NCBI GenBank assembly: GCA_025345505.1
Contig: JANVCC010000011.1
Location: 871,230 to 935,229 of the forward strand
Source of the DNA: Todiramphus chloris collaris
Taxonomy: Eukaryota; Chordata; Aves; Coraciiformes; Alcedinidae
Length of the DNA: 64,000 nt
Direction of reading: 5' to 3'
Within the stretch, counting starts at the first letter, position 1. The number at the start of each line of letters is the position of its first letter. The notes below the pieces were generated by a model. That model searched no databases and had not been told where the DNA came from. It worked only from the letters and a program-made list of their open reading frames with translations. The translations under genes were made by a program, and so were the position numbers. Below, piece after piece: positions 1-11,284 of the stretch.

Positions 1-463
1 TCAGTCCTGGAGCTCATTTATGCAAGTGGGCACTTTAAAGGTCTGCTGTTGAGTAACTGCTTCCTTTCTTTTTTTTGCAATGTATTTATCTTGACTATAG
101 CAAAGTACAGGGACTTGCTTGGTGTGTACAGAAAAAACCAGACATTTGTGCAAATGGAATGAATAACTGGGAGGAGGTGTAGATGACAGCAGAGTCAGAA
201 AAATCATACAGCCACCCCATAACTGGGATTCCTTTTGGTCTGTGCTTTGCTTGCTAGTCGGGTAGAGAAGAGGAGGCCACTTGGCTTTTGCAATTCATTA
301 TTGTATGCAAGTTTTGTTATTGGGGGTACCTAACTCACCAACACTCCTGCTTATCGAGTGTTACCTTGGAAAGCACTACAGAACATCTTTGGAGGTGAAG
401 ATCTGTCTTTGTCTCCTCTCTTCACTCCCTCTGTGTTGTCTGCAAATATGGAAATAGTCATCT

Positions 464-491
464 TACCCTTAAGATGCTGCTCTTAAGGGTG
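464..491. repeat. Short perfect inverted repeat (hairpin)
   Basis: The arm ACCCTTAAGA at 465-474 is followed by a 6-nt spacer and its exact reverse complement TCTTAAGGGT at 481-490. It could form a 10-bp stem. No gene or terminator role is evident; in a vertebrate intron this may be chance. Confidence 0.6.
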
Positions 492-3121
492 TTGCTCTAT
501 CTTTGCTCTTTGTAAATAACTCTGATCAGCAACGCTGCGTATCATACCACAGGGAATTTTGGAAACATCTGCTGATGTTTGCACATTAACTGGTTTATGA
601 GCAGTTAGCTAAAACTGCTTTGAGAGGCCAGTGCTCAACTTCTTTATTAGTCCAGAGCCTCTGTGGCTCAAAAACAAATTAAATTTGAGGTTTCCAACAC
701 TTGCAAACAATATTTAAAGCTATTAGAGAGTTAGAGGCTGAAATGACTGCTAAAGCCCCCATTATAATTGTTACCACTGTTGGAAGTGTTTTTTCAGAGG
801 TGCTTTGTAATGTTGAATGTGAGTGCTTAATAAAGCAAACAAAAAACAGTGATATGCTGTAATGGTTTTTTGAAGCAACTTCTGGACTTTGACTCCAGTA
901 ATCTGTAGTGAAGTTGGGAGGGTGAATGTGGTCCAAGGATAAAGTTCTCTAAGCCCTGGTGCTGATGCTCTGTGGTATCATCTGTAGGGATGGCCGTGGA
1001 TGAGGGGACAGCATCCCTGCTGGGAACAATCACTTTGAAGCTTCCAGAGGATTTGAGATCAGAAAAAGCAATAGGGTGAAAAGAAAGGCTCCAGCGTCTC
1101 CATTTCTGCAGTACTTCCACCAACACAGGCTTGTTCAACATCTGACATTGCACTGAATTAACTGTTCTTAACTTTTTTCCCCTTCTTTAGCAGTAAAATT
1201 ACATGTTGCTTTGTATTCTTTATTTAATTACCACACACTTCATACCCTCCCTTCTATTCTGTGCTGTTTCACCCTCTTTCTCTGATATTTTCTATTTTTT
1301 TTTCCCCTACTTGTGAGAAATAGCCAAAATCTCTCTCCTAAGAGCTGCAATGCAAGTAATATCAGACTGTTCAGATGCAGACTCCTTTTAACTCTGAGAT
1401 CTCATTTGCACTCGAGCTCCTTGAGGAAAATGAGTTCTTGTACTCCTGTTCCTGATGATGCAGATTTTAAGGCAACACCAGACTAAGAAATAGATTGTTT
1501 TTCCTGTTTTGAGATCTGCAAAGAGAAGAGCTAGGTGACATTCACGATGACATTTCTCAGAAACCGTGGAGTGTGTTCTTTCTGCTGGGCAGTGCTAGTC
1601 ATATTTTTCTCTCCTCTCTTTTTTTTTCTTTTAAGACTGCATGAGCAACTTTTGCAGGACCAATTTGCTCAGCTGCTGCTGGGCAGTAGGTGTTAAAATT
1701 GTGTGGAAACTCTTGGATGAAAATGAAATAAAATACTGTCTGTCATTGTCTCTTCTGTGGATGTGGGTGTCCTCCTTGGAGCAAGTTAAAACCTACCTGA
1801 GCACTGCAGCTCCAGTTCCCTATCTCCACTGAGCTGCAGTGCCCCATGTATTTCTTTCTCTATGGTGAAAGGAGACACTGATAATAGCATAAAAAAACGG
1901 TGTTAAAGACAGTAAGAAAGACAAGACTTTGCAAATACAGCTCGAGGGGTACAAGTGAATTGAAGTAATTAATGTGATGTTAGACTTCTGTAGACACTAG
2001 ACATCCTGAGCTCTTGCACAAATGAAGCTGCAGGGCACAGAGGTTGTTTTTTTTCCCTGGTGGGGGCTGTGCTGTTGCAGAAAATGTAGGGGCTGGCTTT
2101 GGCCAGCTGTACATTTGGCAAGGAGTTAGGGTCAGAGGTAGCTGTGCCAAATTGGGGCTGTTTCATGACCCTGGAGTAGCAATGAGTCCAGCTGTTGTAT
2201 TACAGAGTGAATGTTGCCACCCCCATCACTTCCAGGCTTGTCTGTGCAGCTGCTGTTTGTGCCCAAATTTAATTATAGCAGTGATATCCAAAGATGAGCA
2301 CGTCCCTCCTTGTGATGCCACCCCCAAACCAGCACCCACAGGGGAAATTCCTCTCTTTCCTCCTGCTAAATGTGTGACTGTCATTTGAGAAGTGCTCTTG
2401 CTTCCCATGCAGGAGACTCAGGGGAGTGAGCTGATCCATCACTGCGTGCAGAGAGGTCAAGGGCACGGGATGTCTCATGTCACCTGTAGCCTGATCTGGC
2501 ATGGCTGGATGGCTGCACTTGCCAAAAGAGCCCTTGGAGCTTTCAAAGGGGCTGGGGGGAGCAAGGTCTGTGTGCTGAAATGCTTGTATGGGGAATAAAA
2601 AAAGCTTGTGAAAATGAGGCTGGCCACCAGGCAGAGCAGGGTATTTAATTGATTTTACAAATGTCAGTTGGACCTTTTAAAATCACCTTTACTCCATGCT
2701 GGAATGGATGAGACTATAGAGGGTGGTGACAATAGAATATTTAAGGAGATATTTGGAAAAAAAGAGGGATTTGGGATCAGGAGGGAACTAAACAAGGAGC
2801 CAAAAAGACAAGTTTGCAAGTGATAGTCTTAAAAATCACGTAGCTTCTGTAGCTGGAGGAGGCCTTCAGGATGCAACAACAGCAGATGCAATACGTTCTA
2901 CTCAGTTCTCTGAAAAGTAACTTCCTAGATGAGAAATGGGTATCTTTTGAATCATGGGAACTATGGTGCCTTAGTAAGGGAGGACTTGATTTTGGCTGGT
3001 TCCTCTGACATCTCCTCCTACAAGCACCCAGTGGTTCAGGCTTGTGTACAGGCTACTAGGGCTGTTGGGAGAGTTATGACTGGCCTGAGACTGTCTGCAG
3101 TACCTGTAGTCTTTGGTGTGC

Positions 3122-3151
3122 TTGTGTGTGTGTGTATATATATATATATAT
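3122..3151. repeat. (TG)n(TA)n microsatellite
   Basis: A run of alternating TG dinucleotides passes directly into alternating TA dinucleotides. It is a compound simple repeat, likely length-polymorphic. Confidence 0.9.
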
Positions 3152-4649
3152 GACTGTGTATAGAGCAATTGTAGTGTATTGTCCATCTATTGGGTGTCTG
3201 AGGTGTGTGTGCCTGTCCAGGGAGGAGGGTGGGGCCATGTGCCTGGATGGGGAGCACAGGGTCTGTCTTAGCATGAGAAAGTGGCTGTGTTGCCCAATGT
3301 CCTCTCACCTCTTCAGAGCTAGCTGGGACTCCATCTCCTTTATAAAGGAAGAAGGTTTGGGGTTTTTTTTGGTGATCTGTGAAGCCCCAGGGAGTGAAAT
3401 CCTCAGGGGTGGGTGGTGTTGCAAATCCAGCTCTGAAAACGTACTGGTTTGTTTATTTAACCTAAAGCTGATGCTTTTTGCTGTGATGGTAGCTATGCAA
3501 CCACATGTGCAAGGGGAAAACTTAAGTGTCTTCATTTGCCTGTCAAATGCAGCAGTGTTCACACATGAGACGTGGGGCTGGATGGGCTATACCAGAGGGT
3601 TTTGTCCTATTATGTACCAGAATAATGTGGTCTTGGCTGTGCAAAATGCATCTCCTGGGCTGGTGCACAATAACATCCGGGTAAAAGCTTTCCTTTTTTC
3701 CATCCTTTATGTGAACAGGGATTGAGTGTTGTTGCAGCCCATGACAGCTGGGTTCAAAATCCCAGGCTCACATAAGCTCTATTCTGTGCTATTCTTTACA
3801 TCCTGGCCCTGTTGATCCCATGTCTTCTGCCAAATAGGCTTATGCTCAGAAATGTGTTGACTGACACATGTTTTGATAGCTTAACGCTCTCGTTTTTCTG
3901 GAAAACAGCCAATGATCATCATGAAAATGCTGCTGTGATCTGCACTGTGCTGGCAGGTGGGATCTGTTCCTTTGCTCCTGGTTTGCCACCAACCTTGTCT
4001 TCAAAGGGGACTTGCCCACTGGTGGTAGCATCTTGGTGATGTGCCTCAGTTAATGCCTACATCTGTACATCCATGCTGCCCCTATTTTTGTCGTAAGGGG
4101 AGGGTCTAGGTTCTGCTTTTTATTTTTTTTTTTTCTCCTTCCCTCCTTCCTTCTTCTTTCTGTATTAAAATTCTCATTTTCTGTAATCTCTATGATCTGG
4201 GGGGAAGCATGAATTACATACAGGTCTGGAAAGCCTTTAGGACATCCCTTCTCCCAGCATTCTGATTGGAGGTCAAGTCTTTTTGAAGTGCATCTTTCTC
4301 ACACTTTGTTGGTGTCAGCTTTGAGGATTCCTGCTTTTCCCTATGTCACCCTTTGAATGTGCAGGAGCTGCTCTGACAGGCATGTGAGAAAACCTTGAAG
4401 TGAAAATATTCAAGATAAAAGGCTCCCAATCAACAATTTTTACAATTATGGAATTGCAAAGGCAAAAATATAGAAAAGAATATACTGAATTTGCTTCTTC
4501 CCTGCATCTCCTTCTGCAAAAACACTTCTGTGTTCTGCCTAGTTAATTGGCTTTGCAGTAGTTTAACAGAACAGGGTGGTTTGGGGTTAGCGAAGAGCAG
4601 TCCCTAGCAATGTGAATGTTAGACTGTGGATTGTGTCTGAAGAAAGTGC

Positions 4650-5190
4650 AAAGGGTCCTGGGCTGCATCCAAAGCAGCATGGTCAGCAGGTCAGGGATTC
4701 TGCCCCTCTGCTCTGGTGAGACACATGCACCTGTTGGAGCAGGGCCTGAGGAGGCCACAGCAATGCTGGGAGGGCTGGAACCCCTCTGCTGGGAGGCCAG
4801 GCTGAGAGAGCTGGGGTTGTTCAGCCTGGAGAAGAGAAGGCTCCAGGGAGACCTTCTTGTGGCCTTTCAGTCCTTAAAGGGGCCTGTCAGAAAGATGGGG
4901 ACAGACTTTTTAGCAGGGCCTATTGCAACACGTAAGGGATGATGGTTTTAAACTATTGTAGACTAGAGAAAAGGAAGACATTTTTTTCCAGTGAAGGTGG
5001 TGAGACCCTGTCCCAGGTTGCCCAGAGAGGTGGTTGATGCCCCATCCCTGGAAACATTCCAGGTGAGGTTGTCTGGGGCTCTGAGCAACCTGCTCTAGCT
5101 GCAGATGTCCCTGCTCACTGTAGGGGTGTTGGACTAAATGACTTTGAAAGGTTCTTAATAACCTAAATATTCCGAGGTTGTATGATTCTC
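4650..5190 (+). mobile_element. CR1 LINE fragment, 3' end
   Basis: The sense strand carries the CR1 reverse-transcriptase C-terminus and 3' UTR. It opens with the block reading CTGGGCTGCATCCA, continues through the conserved block around CTGGAGAAGAGAAGGCTCC, and includes GGTTGCCCAGAGAGGTGG. It ends near 5189 in a degraded TATGATTCT tail. It is 5'-truncated, as nearly all avian CR1 copies are, and multiple stops and indels break the frame, so it is inactive. Confidence 0.93.
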
Positions 5191-6330
5191 ATGCTTTTTT
5201 GCATTTCTTGACATTTCACTATATATAGACACTTCTGCTTTTCCTGACGTTGTAAGACTGCTAGGCTGTGTGAGCTGAGCAGTACTACTAAGTAGCTTGT
5301 TGCTGCATACAGACCTTACCTTGATGCCCTTCATTGGATATCACCAATTCATGCTTCAAAGGTTATGGGAGCAAGTTTTTGTTTATGAATGGGCTGTCTT
5401 TTCTATTAACCTCCCAAAAATAGGACATTAATAAATTAATTTTCAGATGAGTTGAGCAGTGATGAGTAACTCAACACTTCAAATTTCAACCTAGAGATCA
5501 TTTTGCTGGTAAGAAGTACCTTGTGTCAGGTTATGCTCCTGAGTTGTCTGGAGGCTTGTTTGGCCATGCCAACAGCCTCTTAGAGAAGAGATGACATGTA
5601 CTCTGGATACCAGATTGGAGACTAAGGAATCTTGTAGCATGGCACAAGATTACACTATTTTCATGGATTGGTGCTAAAATTAAATCATCATACTGCAAGG
5701 ACAATGTGGACATTCACCAAAGTCTCTAATTGCCTCCTAATTTAAGGTAACGCACATCTCCTGTTGGCTTCAGGAGGATATTAGGAGGGTGGTAGGATGA
5801 CTGCTTGCTTTTGAAAAGTAGATTGATGCTTATATGGATTTGAATGATGATTTCAGCTCTGTATATGATAATGTCAGTTCACACTGTTTCCAGTTCCTCC
5901 CTACAGAGTAAAACTTCCTTTGGAAGACATACTGTGAGAGCTGCATTAATACACAGCTTTAAAGATGAATCCCAGCTCTTACTTAGGACTTTTTTTTTTC
6001 TTTCCTCTTCTAGCTGTTTAAGGAGAAATATGTAGTCTTAGAGCCTAACTTTGTAAAGAAATGTCTATTGCAATTTCTAGGCTAGATATAAGTGAACGGG
6101 TTCTGAGTGTAAGGGGGTGGGGTTGGAATCAAAAGTCTGAAGTCCTGGTCTCAGTATCAGGGACAAATGTTCGGACACAAGTAACCTAAAATTACTGGGA
6201 TTTTTATTCTGTATGGAGCAAAACATAGTTGCAGAACTTCTGCTTGTTGTGTATGGCTTACATTATTGGGATGCCAGTTAGTCATCAGCTAGAGAGCCAT
6301 GTGTCAGACTGGGCTGGGCAAATGAAATAG
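5191..6330. other. Non-coding stretch
   Basis: Unique-looking sequence between two CR1 copies. I see no credible exon, RNA gene or structured repeat. Confidence 0.6.
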
Positions 6331-6866
6331 TATCATGGAATTATTGAGGTTGCAAAAGACCTTTAAGATCAAGTCCAACCATTAACCCAGCACTGCCAGC
6401 TATGTCCCTCAGCACCACATCTTCATGGCTTTGAAATCTCTCCAGGGATGGGGACTCCACCAATGCCCTGGGCAGCCTGGGACAGGCCTTGACAACCCTT
6501 GCTGGGAAGAAATTGTTCCTAAGGCCGTTTCCTCTTGTGCTATCAATTGTGACTTGGGAGAAAAGCCTGACCCCCACCTGGCTCCAGCCTCCTTTCACGG
6601 AGTTGTAGAGAGTGAGGTCTCACCTGAAAAAAGGTTCATCCTTTTTTCCAGGATGATCATCCCCAGGTCCCTCAGCTGCTCTTCACAAGACTTGTGCTCT
6701 AGACCCTTCCTGAGTTTTATTGCCCTCCTCTGGACATTCTCCAGCTCTTCAGTGTCCCCCTTCGAGTGAGGGACCCAAAACTGAACCCTAGATGCAGTCT
6801 CACAAGTGCAGAGTACAGGGGCATAATCACTTCCCTAATCCTGCTGGCCACACTATTACTGATAAA
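6331..6866 (-). mobile_element. CR1 LINE fragment (reverse orientation)
   Basis: Read on the minus strand this is a 5'-truncated CR1. On the plus strand the 3' terminus comes first (ATCATGGAATTATTGAGG), then the diagnostic AAGATCAAGTCCAACC, CTGGGCAGCCTGGGACAGG and CCTCCTCTGGACATTCTCCA. It belongs to the CR1 group with AGGCTGGAGCCAGGTGGGGG in its sense strand, distinct from the group seen at 4650. Frames are broken. Confidence 0.93.
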
Positions 6867-7101
6867 TGTTGCAGGCTGGAACTAGGTATCTGGAAGACAA
6901 GAGAAACAGAGGTGTGCCAACTTTTGTGTTCAAAAACGCAAATGCACCTGTCTCCAGTGGGTGCCATGTGTTCAGTGGTAACATTTGTGTGCAGCCCACC
7001 TGGATTCTGGGACAAATTGTGGCGGTCCACATATGCAGAGACGTGCAAAGGCACCCACAAAAAGGGGGGTATGCCCAAATAAAAAGAGTGCCCTTGAGCT
7101 G

Positions 7102-7134
7102 CCATCATGCACTCATCCCTTGAGTGCATGATGG
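7102..7134. repeat. Perfect 14-bp inverted repeat, 5-nt loop
   Basis: CCATCATGCACTCA at 7102-7115 is followed by the spacer TCCCT and then the exact reverse complement TGAGTGCATGATGG at 7121-7134. Either strand could fold into a 14-bp stem with a 5-nt loop. The stem is shorter than a microRNA precursor, and no flanking pairing extends it obviously. Function unknown. Confidence 0.85.
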
Positions 7135-8788
7135 TGGTGGATGGATCATCATGGGACCAGCTGGGTGCAGCTCATGGAGCACCTGGATTAAAGTGCACTT
7201 AAAATAATCAGGCAGCCTTCTGAATCAGGGTAGTAAATAACTGCAAAGAATAATTTAATCATTTTCCATCTGATGAAGACCAAAATCCTTACTGTTTGGG
7301 AGTAGGGATCATGTTTTTTTTTAACAAATGCATGAAGGCAGTTGTGGTGAAAGTACCTGTAACTGCAAATCACTGTTCTGCATTTTAGTTTCAAATAGTG
7401 CTGCTTTACACTATGTTGGACCAACACTGAGTACATTAAGTAAATCCCAGAAATGACTTGCATGTTTCTTAACTTTGGATATAGCTGTTGAAAATGTAAA
7501 GCACTGAATCTTCTAATTGGAAATTTATTCTTCTGTAGCATCCTGCATTGCATCCACCTTCCCATAAAGTCTTGGTTAAAGTTGGAAAATGTAGATAAAT
7601 ATAAAAAAATATTATGATTTTCAGAGCTGGTGGAAAGAAGCAGTGGATGTTTAGACAAGAATTCATCATGAGTAACTATTCTTCTTGCCCCTTGAATATT
7701 TTGTGCAACAGTGTTCATTCTGTCAGCTCTGGAAAAGTAAAATAAGCACGTTTTGAGTTCAGAGAAAAGAAAACAAAGTGCAAAAGATACTTCCTGGAGC
7801 CCCACCGTAAAATATCTGCTTTGAAGAAAGGGGCTTGGGAATTTGGAGTTTTGTTTTTCAACCCAACTTCTGAGTTTGCTTTTTTTTTTTTTTAAGAATT
7901 ATTAATACTAGAAGCAGAACTTGCTGTTGTGGATGGCTTTGCATAGTGTTAAGAGGATGAGCTCGCCCTCCTGGAGAGAGGATCAACCTGGAGAAGAGGT
8001 CAACCCATCCCAAAATTAAGATACTTTCTTACCTGGGTGGTCGGAGGCAAAAAATGACCAGGAATGAATTAGTAAAGGGAGGAAAAAATAAATATGTGGA
8101 CATGGTTTGGGGAAAAGATCATTGAACAAACATGCTGGCAAATTTTTGGACTGTTGGCTTTCTTGTGGGATTGTGATGAAATGCTTTTTGTGTGTCTTCT
8201 CAATTGGTGAAAAAAGGGGCTTTGAGCTTAGTGATTCATGTATCAACATCTTGAGCTTTGTTTAAACACTTTTGTCTATGATCATAGTGCTGGCTTGAAA
8301 TAGGATTATGGTTTGTTTTTCTTGGCTTCCCAAAATATTGCTTAAGGGAGGACTTTAGCTCTCTTATTAAGCCATATTTACTGTGTAAGGACACTAACAC
8401 TGATGATGAAAGCTTGTGAAATAATTAATGTGCTTCTTGTGTGTTTAGCTTCTGCTTTATATTTGCTACAGCTTTCTACAGTAGATGTTCCTGCATGTAA
8501 TTTGGTGGGAGGAGGGTTACATACGTATGAATCTAGTTATTTTAAATAGTAGGGAAGGAGTCCTCCATAGCTGTGTGCTCTGTCATTCCTGTCTGCAAAA
8601 TTGCAGTTATTTATCCTCCTTAGGGTCCTGTTGCAGTCAAATTCCAGATGTCAAAATTTGCTGGGTTTAAAAACGATGTTAATTTTCTCAGGGGTCTAGA
8701 TTAGGTGTCAGGATTGATTTGCTGTCTGTGAATAATTTACTTTCACAGGCTCTGAGCTTGAAAGGCAAGTTCAGGACCACTGTATATG

Positions 8789-8809
8789 TGTTCACAGGCT
8801 TTGTGAACA
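8789..8809. repeat. 8-bp inverted repeat
   Basis: TGTTCACA is followed by GGCTT and TGTGAACA, a perfect 8-bp stem with a 5-nt loop. Probably incidental. Confidence 0.6.
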
Positions 8810-8992
8810 TTGAAACCCAAATTATCCAGATCAGTCTCTTCTTGAAAATGCTACTTTTCCTCTAGAGACTTTGTGGGGGAAAATGCCATAGGTTGGGTTA
8901 TCTTGATGCATCTGCTTGTGCCTGTAACATGTATGTACTGGTGTCATCTTGGTGCTAAACAAGTGCATGCATCCTGTGGTGGACTTTATTAT

Positions 8993-9440
8993 ATAATCAC
9001 AGAATGCTTTATGTTGGAAGGGGCCTTTAAAAGGCATCTAGTCCAGCTCCCCTGCAGTGAGCAGGGACATCTGCAGCTAGAGCAGGTTACTCAGAGCCCC
9101 AGCCAACCTGGCCTGGAATGTTTCCAGGGATGGGGCATCGACCACCTCTCTGGGCAACCTGGGACAGGGTCTCACCACCCTCAGCATCAAACATTTCTTC
9201 CTTCTCTCTAGTCTAAATCTCCTTCTTTTAGTTTAAAACTACCATCCCTTGTCTTGTTGCAATAGGCCCTGCTAAAAAGTCTGTCCCCATCTTTCTGATA
9301 GACTCCCTTTAAGTACTGAAAGGCCACAAGAAGGTCTCCCCAGAGCCTTCTCTTCTCCAGGCTGAACAGCCCCAACTCTCTCAGCCTGGCCTCCCAGCAG
9401 AGGGGTTCCAGCCCTCCCAGCATTGCTGTGGCCTCCTCTG
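8993..9440 (-). mobile_element. CR1 LINE fragment (reverse orientation)
   Basis: The minus-strand CR1 3' end begins at AATCACAGAATGC on the plus strand and proceeds through GGAAGGGGCCTTTAAAAGGC, CAGGGTCTCACCACCCTCAG and CTTCTCTTCTCCAGGCTGAA to GCATTGCTGTGGCCTCCTCTGG, where it is truncated. It is the same subfamily as the copies at 4650, 16632 and 36203. The remaining open frames spell fragments of the reverse-transcriptase C-terminus ([13 protein letters not shown]). Confidence 0.95.
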
Positions 9441-11264
9441 GATGTGAGAAGCAAATCTTTTTAATTATTTTCAGGGCTAACAAACAGTATTGTGCCTTTT
9501 ACAAGCAGAGGCATCAAGGTTGTAGACTCCTGAAAAATTGAAGATTTAATCTCTTGTTTCCCTTTTTATGAAGTACAGGTAGGGGCAAAACCAAAATACA
9601 GATGCAGCAGAGACGTGCTTGGCTGTTGTGTGAAGTTGTTTATTATGATTCCTTTGGAAGAGCTTTCCTGGCATTGGTTTTTAGGGAAAATGGATCTTTT
9701 TCCTATGGATCAGTTGTGATATTTTATCCTTGCTCCATTCATCTCATGCAGTTCTTCCTTTTTTGCTTTTTCCCAAAGCTCTGCTTTCTTCACTTACTGT
9801 ACTTGTTAGAGAAAAAATATTTTTTTCTGGCTGGGAATGAATCCTTGCAGTACACGGTCCTTGTTTGTGGATGAGGAGAAAGGAAGTGCAAAGGGATCAG
9901 GTTGCGTTTTGGGAGGTTTGATGGACTTTCTTGCTGCAGGCACCACCTTTTTCTTGGCTGTTTCTTCTTTGTGGTTGAAGGCAGGTGTGATCTCCTTCAA
10001 CATACTCATGAAAGAGGAAAAGAAAGGATAAGATCTTCTGCAGAGAGTGGAGAGAGTTCACACATCTAGGACTTGCACATGGTCCAAGCAAAACATCATC
10101 AAGGTGTTGCTGCAGGCCAGTCTGTCCTGCTGGAAGAGATCACAGTTCAGTGTTTTACTTGCATGCTGGTTTTCTCTTGCCTCACTCAATACACAGGGAT
10201 GTTCAATACAGTTATTTTCAAGATGCTTTTATTACTTGTTGGCTGCTATTTGGACCTTGATACAGATCTATCGATTCCTTTGGCCTTTCTGTGACTTTCC
10301 CTCTGGAGCATCTGATGACAGTTCACCCTTACAAAAGGTTGTATTGTTGTCTTTGAATATGTGACACTAAAAAAGCCCCAATGGTTGAAGAGTACAAAAC
10401 TGGGCTAGAGCAGGTACCCAGGGTGGTGGGAAATCAGAGTAACTGAATTCTTGGGGAGGGCTTGTAAAGGGTGGAGAGCTGGCTGGGTTATGGACTAAGC
10501 AAGCACTAAATCTCCTTTCAGTGTCTGTCATGTGTTCACATGCTTCTGTGTGTCCTTGGAAGAAAAGCTGCCTTTGCCCCAAAGGACAGCTTTTTGTGGA
10601 ATTTCTAGATTGAGGGGATTCTCTCTATCTGTTATGGTTCCTTTTTATTATTATTTTTTCATTTTCTACCACGGGTACTTTCAAGGCTACAAAGCAGCTT
10701 TACTTGTCTATTTGTAATGTTCTGGTCAGCAAGCTAGGACCACAGTGAAAGCCTCCAAACACCTATCTATAGGTCTGTGCTTTTTACATCTGTGTGTCCC
10801 TGTCAGCAGTGGCTGGACAGACCTCAGCTGAGGAACAAGACTGGTGCAACTTCCTAAAATTTGTAAGATGCAAAGGCTTGCAATGTGCTCTGGCTAGTCA
10901 AATAGTTCCAGTGTTTGGGTAGTGTGAACCACAGCCAGGAGGGTAGGAAGCTGTAGACACTACGCTGGGTTCACAAGGGATGTGGAGGGGGAAGTGGAAA
11001 TTCTTCATCGTGCATGAACACCTGAGTCTCGGCAGATGCTGGTCTAACCCTGGAGAAGAAGTTTACCTCTCCTTGCTTGCCCTTCCCTTCCAGATAACTT
11101 TTCAGAGTCCTTGGGCATCTCTGAGGTACTCCCTCTAATCAAAGAAGACCTTTGTGCAATGTTCAGCACCTATTGTTACTGGTCTAGCTCGAGCCCATAG
11201 AGACAGGTTTGTTCTGTCAGAGACCAATGAAGCAGAATTTTCTAGAGTAAATCCCACCCTGCTT

Positions 11265-11284
11265 CCCCCCCCCCCCCCCCCCCC
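11265..11284. repeat. Poly-C homopolymer (20 C)
   Basis: An uninterrupted run of 20 cytosines, so the minus strand has 20 guanines. Such a run can fold into a G-quadruplex or i-motif and is prone to sequencing length error. Confidence 0.95.

Larger units (their letters stand above)
1..4649. other. Non-coding stretch, no gene recognised
   Basis: No open frame here resembles a protein family I know, and none shows a convincing exon with matched splice sites. The stretch lies upstream of GDPD5 coding exons on the same strand, so it is probably intron or 5' flank (inference). It contains a perfect 10-bp hairpin at 464-491, a TG/TA microsatellite around 3122-3151 and a T/C-rich tract around 4113-4165. 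Low CpG content argues against a promoter CpG island. Confidence 0.6.
6867..8992. other. Non-coding stretch with two hairpins
   Basis: No gene recognised. A 205-codon minus-strand open frame (7188-7805) has no recognisable domain and is rejected below. Two short perfect inverted repeats lie at 7102-7134 and 8789-8809. Confidence 0.55.

Noticed and set aside
3126-3725. 199-codon plus-strand open frame
   Set aside because: Begins inside the TG/TA microsatellite and has no recognisable domain.
7188-7805. 205-codon minus-strand open frame
   Set aside because: No known motif, composition typical of translated AT-rich non-coding DNA, includes a codon run from a T homopolymer.
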